A stretch of DNA of 64,000 bases from an uncultured Candidatus Melainabacteria bacterium (GCA_934692625.1 CAKUUC010000005.1:1-64000); one strand, 5' to 3'; counted from the first letter of the stretch, positions 44,234 through 54,243 are shown. A program made the numbers and translations. The notes: generated by a model not told the origin, from the letters alone.

Positions 44234-46381
44234 TCAATTAATATTAAAAAGTAACAATATTGTTTTTATTATTGTTCGTGAAGATTGTTTTTCTTCTTGC
44301 ATTTTCATTATTTTATTAAAACGACTTTCATAGCTATTAGAAAATTTATCTAAAGAGTCTTTTAATTTAGTATTTCTTTTTATTGTATTATCCTTGCAAG
44401 TTTCCAAACTTTGCAACAGTTTTTCTCTGCACGGAGTTGATTTATCTATGTACGAAACATATTTTATACCTTCTGATAAATAATTATTTAATTTGCAATA
44501 ATCATTTACCATTGTACAAATTTTCGTCTGGTAATAGACCTCTACTATATTATTTTTAGTATCTCTTATTTCAGAAATTTTGTTTTCCAATTCTCTTTCA
44601 AAATTATCTGTCAATACAGTATCTGTGTATTGCCGAATAGTGCCAATATACGGGATTTTGGAACCTGAAGGATTAGAATTTACAATTTCACTCATTTTTC
44701 TTTTTGCATTAATATTAAAATGTTTTAAAACAACAGGAAGCCCATTCATTGCCTCTTTTATCTTGCGTTCTTCCGTTCTTAAAGTCTGATAGGCAGCAAT
44801 TAAACCTTCATCAGTAGTTGGTGCATTTTTAATAATGTCATTAATATCTTTTTCAGTAAGTTTAATTTGATAATTTAGCGACTCTCGAACTTCAGGTGTT
44901 GCATATATTTTGTAATCCATATTACCTGTAAATGTAGGTTTTGAAGATTTTATTTTGTCCCGTTTAAGCCAGATATTATACTTATCATATTTGTCAAAAC
45001 AATTATTTAAATCTTCTTCATTTGAAATGGCATTGTTTTCTTTCAGTAATTCGACCAAATCTTTTCTACCCAACAGGGCAAAACGTAAAATTGCAGTATT
45101 CCCAGACTTGTCTTTATGGTTGATATCAGCGTGATATTTTTGAAGTTCTTCTAATTCTTTTTCATTATTTATAAAAAACACAGGGGTTTGTCCCTTTTTA
45201 TTAGTCTTATTAGCATCAGCACCAACTTCCAACAAATTACTAAAAAACTCAAAATCCTTTGTTTTAAGCGCTTTAATTAAATAGTTATTGTAATTAGGAT
45301 TTGTACCTGCAACCAACAGTAATGTTTTAATTCCACTGTCCTGTGCATAGTCCAAAGGAATAAAACCGTCTTTATCTGCAATATTTGGATTAATTTTATT
45401 CTTTACAAGAAAATATACTGCTTTTAAATCATTTCGCTTTACGTACTTATGTAAAATTGTAGTACCATTAACCAAAATATTAGCATCTGCACCATTTTCA
45501 ATAAGCAATTTTGTCATTCCAAAACTTTTTGAATATGCAATTGGCGGTAAATTTTCAGAATTAATTATATTTGTATCTGCATTATGTTTTAACAATGTTT
45601 TAGCAATTGCGCCATTATTATTCATTACACTATAGTGAAGTGCAGTATTTCGCTCATTATCCGTAAGATTAATTTTAACACCATTGCTACTTAACCAATC
45701 AATAGATGCAGGCATTTGAGCATAAAACAATGGTGATTTTCCAAATTTATCTTTGTAATTTACATCAGCCTTGTATTTTTTGAGCAATGCCGCTATTTCC
45801 ATATTTTTCTTAATCATAGCTTCGTGCATAAGTGTTTGCCCATTTTCATCAACAGTATTCGGATTTATTTTATGTTTTAAAAAGACTTCAAGACTGTTTG
45901 GATAATCTATAGACATTCGGTATGGGGTTTGATTAAAAATATTTACAGAATGCGGATTAGCAGCATTATTTAACAATAGATTAACCATTTCCGAACTTTG
46001 AATTCCACGGTGAAGTGGAGTATTTTTTAAATTATCTTTAGTATTAATATCAATATCATAAAGTAAAAACATTTCAGCAAGTCTTAAATTTAATTTTGAA
46101 CACGCAATAGCAAATGGCGTTTGCCCATTAATATTTGGACGATTAGGATCAAGATTTTTATTTAGAAGAAATCTTGAAATATCGACCTGATTTGCTCTTG
46201 CTGAAAGATGCAATAAAGTATCAAATTTTTTATTTACAATATATAAATCCGGTAAAGCCTTAATTTGCTCAATTTGCCCATTTTTAATACGTTCATTTAT
46301 TTCATCATAAGTCAACGAACGGCCGGAAAACCTTACTCCGATTTTATTGTATACAATTGGACTTATTGCTGAGACATTCAC
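44234..46381 (-). CDS. Ankyrin-repeat protein with N-terminal leader
   Basis: The 715-residue protein has the leader MNVSAISPIVYNKIGVRFSG (F-S-G at 18-20), then about 14 ankyrin repeats (residues 45-480), with consensus-type blocks NGQTPFAIACSKLNLRLAEM, KNTPLHRGIQSSEMVNLLLN and DGFIPLDYAQDSGIKTLLLV. Residues 490-715 are helical and charged. Ankyrin repeats bind proteins; in intracellular bacteria such proteins are often effectors, but no secretion system is seen here. It is the first gene of the four-gene minus-strand operon, divergent from the AAA operon with a 170-base promoter interval. Confidence 0.85.
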   Translation of the reverse strand: MNVSAISPIVYNKIGVRFSGRSLTYDEINERIKNGQIEQIKALPDLYIVNKKFDTLLHLSARANQVDISRFLLNKNLDPNRPNINGQTPFAIACSKLNLRLAEMFLLYDIDINTKDNLKNTPLHRGIQSSEMVNLLLNNAANPHSVNIFNQTPYRMSIDYPNSLEVFLKHKINPNTVDENGQTLMHEAMIKKNMEIAALLKKYKADVNYKDKFGKSPLFYAQMPASIDWLSSNGVKINLTDNERNTALHYSVMNNNGAIAKTLLKHNADTNIINSENLPPIAYSKSFGMTKLLIENGADANILVNGTTILHKYVKRNDLKAVYFLVKNKINPNIADKDGFIPLDYAQDSGIKTLLLVAGTNPNYNNYLIKALKTKDFEFFSNLLEVGADANKTNKKGQTPVFFINNEKELEELQKYHADINHKDKSGNTAILRFALLGRKDLVELLKENNAISNEEDLNNCFDKYDKYNIWLKRDKIKSSKPTFTGNMDYKIYATPEVRESLNYQIKLTEKDINDIIKNAPTTDEGLIAAYQTLRTEERKIKEAMNGLPVVLKHFNINAKRKMSEIVNSNPSGSKIPYIGTIRQYTDTVLTDNFERELENKISEIRDTKNNIVEVYYQTKICTMVNDYCKLNNYLSEGIKYVSYIDKSTPCREKLLQSLETCKDNTIKRNTKLKDSLDKFSNSYESRFNKIMKMQEEKQSSRTIIKTILLLFNIN

Positions 46382-46551
46382 TAATACTCATTCCCCATAA
46401 ATTAAATATTTCTAGGAATAATATTCCGAAAAAAAAATTTTTGCCAGTTTATTACAAAATATTAACAAAACATTAACAAACGTTACAATTTTATATTATT
46501 ACTGGCAAATTATGTTTTTACGAGTTTAATAAAATACAAAAAGGAGAATAT

Positions 46552-47943
46552 ATGTTTATTCAGCAAATACATGGTTTCAGAACAACTGCACAACAGCCAA
46601 ATTTCAAAAAATATCCACAAAAACAGTTTTCTTACGGCGTTACTTTTAAGGGGAGTCAGGATTATTTTGACTATGACAAACATTTAAAAGAAGAACTGGC
46701 AAAACGATCTTGGATTCAAAGAGTTTGCAGTTGGGGCAAGGGCGATGCAAGAGAAAGAGTTAATCAAATGCTTATTGGTTTTAACCTGAGCCAGGCTGCT
46801 ATTATCGACGCTAAAAATGCAACAATAGCAGAAAAAGAGCAAAGAATAAAAGGCTCAGAAGAGTTAAAAAAAACATTAATAGAAAAATCCAACCTACTCC
46901 AAGAACAACTTAAAATAGCTCGAGAAACCCATGAAAAAGATGATATTATCAGGGATTTACAGCAAAAACTCAAAGAAAATCAAACTAAAACAGACAAAGT
47001 GTCTGAAAATATTGAAGCACAAAAATCCGAGGTCAATAAACTAAGAAAGGAACAAGAAATCCTTAACCGCCGTGAAGCGGGGAAAGGATGGGATAAAATT
47101 GCAGGTTATGAAGGCCTCAAAATGACAGTTGGTGAAGCGTTTATAAACAAAATCGCACAAGAAAGAGCCGGACTTGAAGTAAATATGCCAAACGGTATAT
47201 TACTTTACGGACAACACGGCACAGGCAAAACTCGTTTTGCCCAAGCCTTTGCAGAACAAGCCGGATGTGAATTTGTTAAAATAGACATGTTGCAAGATGA
47301 TGACGATATAATAATGGACTTAGAAAGAGAATTAAAACTGTCTAAAAAGAGATATAATTCTCCGGAAACACCGAAAAAAAGAACAATAATATTACTAGAC
47401 GATTTTAATTCTGTTGCTCAGGTAAATCCTTCTGAAAAAGAAGCAATTGAAAATGGCAGCAGTGATTTTAGTGAAACAAATGTCGGACAACTATCCAAAT
47501 TATTAGCAAATTGTTCTGACAAATACAAAGCAACAATTCTTATGACAACAAACCACCCAAGAAAAATTGATTCTACCCTTTTAAATGTAGATTTAATTCC
47601 TTATCAAATTTATCTTGGACCACCAAACAATACTGATGCGGCAAAAATTTTCAAATATCACTTAAAAGGATTTACTGATCAGGATATCGACTACTCTTTA
47701 TTAGGTCAAAAAGTTATACAAGCAATGGCCCAAAAGGAAGCCTACAGCGCTCAAGGCATTGTAAATATCGTAGATAGTGCAAAAGAAAACACTTCAGGAG
47801 CACAAATTACAGAACAAGACCTGCTTACTGCAATAGAACAGGTTAAACCTGATATTACTCACAAAACGTATGAAGCCTTTTTAGATGACATAAACGAAAT
47901 TTTAGGAACATATTACAAAAACAGTACAAATGAGGAAAATTAA
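46552..47943 (+). CDS. AAA+ ATPase with coiled coil and N-terminal leader
   Basis: The 463-residue protein starts MFIQQIHGFRTTAQQPNF with a VTFKGSQ box at 30-36, followed by a helical coiled coil (83-175) and a classical AAA+ domain: Walker A YGQHGTGKT (219-227), Walker B IILLDDFNS (279-287), sensor-1 ATILMTTNHP and an arginine-rich second part. It probably remodels or segregates a protein partner. AAGGAG lies 8 bases before the ATG. It is the first gene of a plus-strand operon whose second gene overlaps it by one base (TAATG) and whose third encodes a degenerate AAA protein. Confidence 0.88.
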   Translation: MFIQQIHGFRTTAQQPNFKKYPQKQFSYGVTFKGSQDYFDYDKHLKEELAKRSWIQRVCSWGKGDARERVNQMLIGFNLSQAAIIDAKNATIAEKEQRIKGSEELKKTLIEKSNLLQEQLKIARETHEKDDIIRDLQQKLKENQTKTDKVSENIEAQKSEVNKLRKEQEILNRREAGKGWDKIAGYEGLKMTVGEAFINKIAQERAGLEVNMPNGILLYGQHGTGKTRFAQAFAEQAGCEFVKIDMLQDDDDIIMDLERELKLSKKRYNSPETPKKRTIILLDDFNSVAQVNPSEKEAIENGSSDFSETNVGQLSKLLANCSDKYKATILMTTNHPRKIDSTLLNVDLIPYQIYLGPPNNTDAAKIFKYHLKGFTDQDIDYSLLGQKVIQAMAQKEAYSAQGIVNIVDSAKENTSGAQITEQDLLTAIEQVKPDITHKTYEAFLDDINEILGTYYKNSTNEEN

Positions 47944-49358
47944 TGATATTACCGGTTTCAAACTCAGTATCTCCTGTTAGAACAACGAAAATAAAATTCA
48001 CAAATCAAAACACAATACAACCTATAAATACAGATTCTGAAATCAATAAAATTTCACCTAAGAAAAAGTTAACTATAGGTGGTATCATTGCGGCAAGTCT
48101 TACTGCACTTTTGGGAATATTTTCCATATTTCGCAAACCATCAGGCATATCTGCTAAGCAACTAACCAAACAAACTCAAAAGCTTATAAAAAAACTTCAA
48201 CCACAAAATAAAGAACTTGCACAAGAAATATTCCCTTTGTTCATTACGCATTCGGAAAAACTTGATATTGGAGAGCAAGACTTTAACAAACTCCTAGCGG
48301 GTATAAATGAGCAAAATAAAGATTTTATGATTTCTGAAGGAATTAGCCTAATTGCCGGTAAAATGGGAAAAATAAAGGAAATTGTCCACCCTTCGGCAGA
48401 TGATTTAGTTACTCTAGAAGAAACACTGACCAAGAAAAACAAACACATATTTGAAAAAGTTACTCAAACTCCGGAAGAATTTAAAGTGGCAGATGTTGAC
48501 GATATCGCAATGTATTTGACTGACCTAAAACCGGAAAACAGTGACTATATGTTTGACGAGTTACTTCCTATACTAAAGGAACATGAAGAACCGCTGAAAT
48601 TACACTATGCAAGCCAATATGTAAAACTATTAAACAAATTCAACAAAAGCACACAAAATGTAATACAAACAGTTGCAAATGCAGATATGGGAAGCAAAAA
48701 CATTAACCGATACAACATTTTGATAAATGTTAATGACGAAAATTACACTTGTGTTACACCAATTATACAAAACAGCAATAAACTTAAAAACACAGAAAAA
48801 GAAATAATCCAACTCTTACAAACTTTCAATAATTCTAACACCTATAGTATAAAGCCAATTTTAACGAATTTAGAAAACTTAAACGAATTAAAAATAAAAA
48901 TTCCGGAAGTTTTAAACCTGCTAAAGAACGAAGAAGACTCAAAAATATTTGAAATGATAATGAAAGACCCAAAATTATACAATATTGAAGAACTTGCAGA
49001 AACAAAACCTTACTTAAAAGATTTAAAAGGTAAGGATTTAAAATTTTTATCCGATATTGTTGAACCAAAAATCAGGAAGTATAAGGAGCTATATAGATTA
49101 ACTTGCCCTGACCATATTTCAGAAATTATGAGTACAATGACACCTGAAATTGTCCGTAGTTTTGATGATATAGCAAAATACACAGATAAAATAGGCAGTA
49201 ATATTTCTTATCAAGCGCTACTACACGCCTTAACGAAAGATAATATCAAAAACTTGGAACCATTTTTGAAAAATATTCGCAAATCAGAATTATGGGGCGA
49301 TACAATGGTTTGGGCAGGTGATTACAAGCCATATTTAGACGGCATAAAGGAGTTCTAA
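47943..49358 (+). CDS. Membrane-anchored helical-repeat protein of the AAA operon
   Basis: The 471-residue protein has a short leader (MILPVSNSVSPVRTTKIKFT, with KFTN in place of the F-x-G box), one transmembrane helix at about 47-64 (IGGIIAASLTALLGIFSIF) and a long, helical, Lys/Glu-rich domain with repeat-like 35- to 40-residue units (NSDYMFDELLPILKEH; NKDFMISEGISLIAGK). No enzyme motif is present. Its ATG overlaps the stop of the AAA gene. I infer that it is the membrane anchor or substrate of the AAA protein. Confidence 0.65.
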   Translation: MILPVSNSVSPVRTTKIKFTNQNTIQPINTDSEINKISPKKKLTIGGIIAASLTALLGIFSIFRKPSGISAKQLTKQTQKLIKKLQPQNKELAQEIFPLFITHSEKLDIGEQDFNKLLAGINEQNKDFMISEGISLIAGKMGKIKEIVHPSADDLVTLEETLTKKNKHIFEKVTQTPEEFKVADVDDIAMYLTDLKPENSDYMFDELLPILKEHEEPLKLHYASQYVKLLNKFNKSTQNVIQTVANADMGSKNINRYNILINVNDENYTCVTPIIQNSNKLKNTEKEIIQLLQTFNNSNTYSIKPILTNLENLNELKIKIPEVLNLLKNEEDSKIFEMIMKDPKLYNIEELAETKPYLKDLKGKDLKFLSDIVEPKIRKYKELYRLTCPDHISEIMSTMTPEIVRSFDDIAKYTDKIGSNISYQALLHALTKDNIKNLEPFLKNIRKSELWGDTMVWAGDYKPYLDGIKEF

Positions 49359-49361
49359 ATA

Positions 49362-50576
49362 GTGAGAATAAGTGGTATCTATAACAATTATCGTACTTAT
49401 GGGACTGCAACTCGTCAGAAACAACCGTCTTTTCGTGGCGAAGAGTGCGAAAAGGCTTACAGCCCGTATGTCATTGCTATGGCAAAAAAATACATTTATG
49501 TAAAAAATAATCCAGATTTAATCTGGAATGAAGTAGATAATAATAATGATGATTATGATTATGATACTTATGATAAATACAATGAGATAATAGCACTTAT
49601 CGAAAAACTAAAAATCGCTTATGCCAGCAAAGATAAAAAAATCCAAACTCTTGATACAAATATAAATAGAATTAATAAGGAGAATGAACTAGAACTTGCT
49701 AAACATATCAAACTATCACGAGAAATTGATAAGGAAAATGATAGCCGTGATTCAGAAAGAGTTCAAATTAACAAACTATTAGTTAAAGAACGCCGCAAAA
49801 AACATATCTGCCAAGAGTTAAATAGCAAATACATCAAATTAAATGAACTTGAGGAAAAAAGTTATCCACATGGAATAATGATTTTAGGACTTGATGACAA
49901 AGATGCACAAAAAGATGTTATAAATTACCTAAAAGACAACGGTTGCAAAATCTTGCAAATAGATTTCAATAAAGTTCCTTTAAGAGCAATAAACAAAGAA
50001 TTTCTTACTCATTTGAAAAAAATAAAACAAAGTGGCGAACATTCAATAATTTACATTGAAAATTTTGACAAATACACCCTTCCAACAGAAGAAAATTTTA
50101 ATATTATAAGCAAACTAAAATCCACCTTATGCACTTGTGCTGATGAATACAATACAACTGTTCTAGTTTTCGAATCAAACCCAGAACGTCTAGATGAAAA
50201 CATCATAGGTGGACACAGATTTAAAAAGAAAATTGATGTACGAAACATCAAAGGCGAAGAATTCATCGCATTTGTGCCAAAATATGACGGATACACAATG
50301 CACTTCGGAGCAGATGAAAACGACCAAGTAGACTTGTATTTAGGAAGTTTTGGTCACAACTTTAACAAACTGTGGATAGACACAAGTTCTCCTGAAAAAA
50401 TAAAAAAAGTACTGGAAAACATAGATAAAATTAAATCAAAAGAATTATTTAAACACATAGAATACGCTGAAATGCCGGAACCTGATGATATAAATGCAAT
50501 ACCAGACATTATCCCACTAGAGCGTAAAACAAAGGATTTCAAAACTATATATGGAATAGAACTTGTCAATAGATAA
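49362..50576 (+). CDS. Degenerate AAA-type protein with N-terminal leader
   Basis: The 404-residue protein (GTG start, AAGGAG 8 bases upstream) has the leader MRISGIYNNYRTYGTATRQ with a SFRG box at 23-26, a helical coiled coil (75-165) and an AAA-like domain. The P-loop position reads GLDDKDAQKD (176-185), which lacks the GxxxxGK[S/T] core, while the Walker-B-like strand SIIYIENFD (228-236) is kept. It is therefore a likely pseudo-ATPase built on the same plan as the protein at 46552-47943 (leader, coiled coil, AAA). It lies 3 bases after the membrane protein gene. A pair of active and inactive AAA subunits would fit. Confidence 0.7.
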   Translation: MRISGIYNNYRTYGTATRQKQPSFRGEECEKAYSPYVIAMAKKYIYVKNNPDLIWNEVDNNNDDYDYDTYDKYNEIIALIEKLKIAYASKDKKIQTLDTNINRINKENELELAKHIKLSREIDKENDSRDSERVQINKLLVKERRKKHICQELNSKYIKLNELEEKSYPHGIMILGLDDKDAQKDVINYLKDNGCKILQIDFNKVPLRAINKEFLTHLKKIKQSGEHSIIYIENFDKYTLPTEENFNIISKLKSTLCTCADEYNTTVLVFESNPERLDENIIGGHRFKKKIDVRNIKGEEFIAFVPKYDGYTMHFGADENDQVDLYLGSFGHNFNKLWIDTSSPEKIKKVLENIDKIKSKELFKHIEYAEMPEPDDINAIPDIIPLERKTKDFKTIYGIELVNR

Positions 50577-50618
50577 CTCAAGAAGCCATTTTGAAAAACC
50601 ATAGCTATAATTAAATTT

Positions 50619-52271
50619 TTAATGATATTTTTTCAAAACAGTTTTGATAAACTTGAATAAATCCGGATCCTTATCCATAAGCTCATAAACAGTATGAGCA
50701 AGAGGACTATTTACAAGTATGTCACGATGAGGCTTATAGATTGATGCAAAAGCATCGCACCCTTGGGCAAAATATTCATATTTATTTGCTGCCGCATAAT
50801 AATCTAATTCTCTACCTTCTCTTATCGCATTATTATAAAGTCTGGTGAGAGTTTTCATATCTTTCTTATCAAACATGGAATGAACGGTATGCCCATTTTC
50901 ATGTGCCATTTGATTTTGGTGACTAGAATCAGCAACTCTATACTGACTCATCATGTTATAGTTTCTTGCACTTATGCCATCAAAAGAGTCCCTATAATCT
51001 CCGGAATTATAGATACCAGCATTAGAGAAGAAATATCTTTTGGCAACATAATCAAGTGCTTGTTTTGTATATGTATCTCGTTGAATAAAATAACGATTAC
51101 CACTACAAACAAATGTATTTAATTGTTTTCGAAAAGGTAAAGTATTTAACTGACATACATTTTCCTGTCTTATATTCAATAGAAACTCTGTTTGATAATA
51201 CCGTTTAAGCAAATGTTTAAATCTTTCTACCTGCTTTTTATTAAATCCTGCATAATTTAATTCTCTATCTTTCTGTCCATGATAATTTCCGGATATTTTA
51301 TCCAACAGAATTCGTCCCAATGGTGAAAACTCACTTTTTTCCAATCTAACTTTATTTAAAACAGCCTTAACTTCTTCCGGTTTATCTTTCAAATAAAGTG
51401 CGGTTGATTGAATAGCAAATTCGCGTTTTCTAATATCTTTTTCAGTTTTGTCAATCGCTATTTTTGAAATAATATCAAAAATTTCGTCATTTCTAAATTT
51501 TCCACCACCTAAAATTGCAGTTCGAATAATATCAATATTATCTTTTTCATTTTTCAATACATCGGTAAGAAATTCTTTTACTTCGTTATTACTACGAGGA
51601 CTTTTCAAAATTAGAGTCCTAAATAAAGATGTATCCTTTGGATTTTGTTTTAAATTTTTCAAAGCAAGTGCTGTATCAAAATCAGTATTTTTTGAAGATA
51701 ATTTTTTACGTAACTCCTCATCTTTTGTAATTTTCAATAAATCATCATAAGTATTTTGAACAAGAGATTTTAGCTTTGGATTTTCTTCTACCATACTTGA
51801 TAAGACTTGAATAACAAAACTTCGTCCTCTATTTCCGGATTTTGCTGTTTCGTCAAAAAGCGAATATGCTTTTTTAAGAATTTCAACATTTTCTTTTTGT
51901 ATAGATGGCTTGTATACCAGAAGTTGTTCAATTCTACCAATACCGGTAATATTAAATAATCTCAAAGTGTCTTCAATTTCTTGTGGCGAAAGATTTGGTG
52001 GCATAATTTCCAATATTTCGTTATAATTTCGAGATAATGTCAGTTCGGGTTTTAGAAGTTCATCGTATAATATTTCCCGCTCCTTATCAAGTAAAGGTAT
52101 TTTTTTCTCAACTGACACAGACTGCTTATACTGTTGTGCTAGAACATCTAATTCTTGCATTACATTATCATTATATTCAACAGGGGAATCCAGACGTTCA
52201 CCTTTTTTAAAACGCTCTAACAAATTTTTGGGTGTAATTTGATTAATTGAATTTATTGCCGAAATAAACAT
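50619..52271 (-). CDS. HExxH metalloprotease-like protein, lethal-factor-like C-terminus
   Basis: The 550-residue protein starts MFISAINSINQITPKNLL (leader without F-x-G box), continues with helical Lys/Glu-rich repeats (60-360) and ends in a protease-like domain: HENGHTVH at 457-464 with downstream ANKYEYFAQGCDAFASIY (495-512), where Glu499 is the probable third zinc ligand. The arrangement HExxH then N-x-x-E-Y-F-A is like anthrax lethal-factor-type (ATLF) domains; the distance of about 40 residues fits. GGAAAAA precedes the ATG. It is convergent with the AAA operon, with a 42-base gap. Confidence 0.7.
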   Translation of the reverse strand: MFISAINSINQITPKNLLERFKKGERLDSPVEYNDNVMQELDVLAQQYKQSVSVEKKIPLLDKEREILYDELLKPELTLSRNYNEILEIMPPNLSPQEIEDTLRLFNITGIGRIEQLLVYKPSIQKENVEILKKAYSLFDETAKSGNRGRSFVIQVLSSMVEENPKLKSLVQNTYDDLLKITKDEELRKKLSSKNTDFDTALALKNLKQNPKDTSLFRTLILKSPRSNNEVKEFLTDVLKNEKDNIDIIRTAILGGGKFRNDEIFDIISKIAIDKTEKDIRKREFAIQSTALYLKDKPEEVKAVLNKVRLEKSEFSPLGRILLDKISGNYHGQKDRELNYAGFNKKQVERFKHLLKRYYQTEFLLNIRQENVCQLNTLPFRKQLNTFVCSGNRYFIQRDTYTKQALDYVAKRYFFSNAGIYNSGDYRDSFDGISARNYNMMSQYRVADSSHQNQMAHENGHTVHSMFDKKDMKTLTRLYNNAIREGRELDYYAAANKYEYFAQGCDAFASIYKPHRDILVNSPLAHTVYELMDKDPDLFKFIKTVLKKYH

Positions 52272-52365
52272 TTATTTTTCCAAATTGTTACTTTTATGTT
52301 AAAACTCATAAAAATAAAATTTGCTAAAATGTTTTTAAATATTTAACAGAATCCCGCTAATAAAC

Positions 52366-53667
52366 CTACAGAACTTGTTTCAATTCGTCAATAACAACAT
52401 CAAGTGCGCCTTGTTGATCCTTGAATATTGTTTCGCAGTCCTTACATGCCTGTTGATAGAATTCATTATCTGCAAGCAACTTTTCAATATAATCGCTCAT
52501 TTCTTCAGGAGTTTTTACAATTTTGCCCGCATTTGATTGAGATAACAACCAATAAATATCTCTAAAGTTATGTATTGATGGGCCTGTTATTGTAGGTTTT
52601 GAATATACTGTTGCTTCTAACGGATTGTGACCGCCGGTATTATTGAAACTACCACCAATAAAGGCAAATGAACATATTGAATACATTTTTCCAAGTTCAC
52701 CCATTGTATCCAAAACTATAATATCTTTATCTTTAAAAGTATCTCCCTTTGATCGGAAACCAAACGATAATCCGGTACTTTCAATCAATGGCAAAACTTG
52801 CGGAAGTCTTGTTGTATGACGTAATGCCAATAGTAATTTTATGTCAGGATATTTTTTTATTTTTTCTGCAAATGTTTTCAAAACAATTTCATCTTCGCCC
52901 TTATGCGTACTTCCGGCAATGATTACTCTGTGACCATCTTGCCCGATTTCTACATGTTCTGTTGATGGTTTTACATCGAATTTTAAATTTTTCATTACAA
53001 AAGTTCTATCAACCGGAGCGCCGATAGAAACCAATTTTTGACGGTCAATTTCACTTTGAGTAAGAATTTTTGTATATTTCACAAGTATTTTTTTGAAAAA
53101 ATATCTGCACATTTTATACAATTTATAAGTAGAATCAGACATTCTGCCATTTATAGTATAAAGTTTTATTCCTTTTAACTTACAAAAAGATGCAAAAATC
53201 GGCCATAATTCTGTTTCTGCAATCAAAACAACTGTTGGTTTTACTTTTACCAAAAATGATTGTACGCAAAACGCAATATCAAACGGGAAATATGTAATAA
53301 AATCGGCAACATTTGCATATTTTTTTAACGCAATTTCTTGACCAGTTTTGGTTCCTGTTGTCACAACAATTTTATAATCAGGAAAAACTTCTTTTGTCTT
53401 TTTTATCAAGTTTTCCAAAGCGATAACTTCGCCCACAGAAACACCGTGAAACATTATGACTTTAGAACCCAAATCTGGCGACTTGAAAAAGCCTAATTTT
53501 TCTTTCCAACCATATAAAAACTTACCGCTAATCGCACGAATAATATAATAAAACGGTAACAAAACTATAAATAACAACGTAGAAACTAATCCGTAAAGGA
53601 AAAGTTCACTAAACATTGAAACTATTACAAGTAATAATAAAACTAAAATAATTGAATATGTAATCAT
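52366..53667 (-). CDS. waaA: 3-deoxy-D-manno-octulosonic acid transferase
   Basis: It adds KDO from CMP-KDO to lipid A, so the cell should make LPS. The 433-residue protein has an N-terminal membrane helix or two (ILVLLLLVIVSMF and VSTLLFIVLLPFY), the catalytic glutamate in MFHGVSVGEV, AETELWPIF, and C-terminal nucleotide-binding FIGGSFNNTGGHNPLEA with the EATVYSKPTITGP segment. The length is standard. It is transcribed alone and is divergent from folK, with a 69-base interval. Confidence 0.94.
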   Translation of the reverse strand: MITYSIILVLLLLVIVSMFSELFLYGLVSTLLFIVLLPFYYIIRAISGKFLYGWKEKLGFFKSPDLGSKVIMFHGVSVGEVIALENLIKKTKEVFPDYKIVVTTGTKTGQEIALKKYANVADFITYFPFDIAFCVQSFLVKVKPTVVLIAETELWPIFASFCKLKGIKLYTINGRMSDSTYKLYKMCRYFFKKILVKYTKILTQSEIDRQKLVSIGAPVDRTFVMKNLKFDVKPSTEHVEIGQDGHRVIIAGSTHKGEDEIVLKTFAEKIKKYPDIKLLLALRHTTRLPQVLPLIESTGLSFGFRSKGDTFKDKDIIVLDTMGELGKMYSICSFAFIGGSFNNTGGHNPLEATVYSKPTITGPSIHNFRDIYWLLSQSNAGKIVKTPEEMSDYIEKLLADNEFYQQACKDCETIFKDQQGALDVVIDELKQVL

Positions 53668-53736
53668 ACAAAGAATTATACATCAAAGAATAAGAAACAT
53701 GTTGACATTAGATACAAAAATTTATAAAATCAGGAT

Positions 53737-54243
53737 ATGGCAATAGCATATTTAAGTTTAGGTTCAAATAAAGGCGATAGAATCGGTTTTGTTCAACAAG
53801 CCGCAGCACTGCTTGGTGGTAACGAAAAAATTTCTATTGTCAGAACGTCTGCATTTTATGAAACAGAACCGTGGAACATGAATACCAAAACTTGGTTCGT
53901 TAATGCTGTGGTAGAAATTAAAACTCAATACTCGCCACAAGATCTTTTGGAAGTTTGCCAACGTATAGAAAAACAATTGGGCAGAGAAAAACATTCTTCC
54001 CAAGATTACGAAGACCGAACAATAGATATCGATATCTTATTTTACGGAAAAGAAATAATAAACGAAGAAAATTTAACAATTCCGCACAAATATGTACACT
54101 TAAGAGCGTTCACACTTGTCCCAATGCTTGAACTTAATCCTGAATTTGTGCACCCTGTATTACACAAAAACATAATCGAAATGCACAACGATTTAGAAAA
54201 CCCCGAAATGGTATTTTTATATGGAACACGAGTCGATTTTTAA
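53737..54243 (+). CDS. folK: 2-amino-4-hydroxy-6-hydroxymethyldihydropteridine diphosphokinase
   Basis: The 168-residue enzyme puts pyrophosphate on the pterin precursor of folate. It shows IAYLSLGSNKGDR at the start, the SAFYETEPWNM segment, REKHSSQDYEDRTIDIDILF (with the Asp residues that bind magnesium) and IPHKYVHLRAFTLVPM. AGGAT is directly before the ATG. Its 3' end overlaps the flavoprotein gene by 23 bases. Confidence 0.95.
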   Translation: MAIAYLSLGSNKGDRIGFVQQAAALLGGNEKISIVRTSAFYETEPWNMNTKTWFVNAVVEIKTQYSPQDLLEVCQRIEKQLGREKHSSQDYEDRTIDIDILFYGKEIINEENLTIPHKYVHLRAFTLVPMLELNPEFVHPVLHKNIIEMHNDLENPEMVFLYGTRVDF

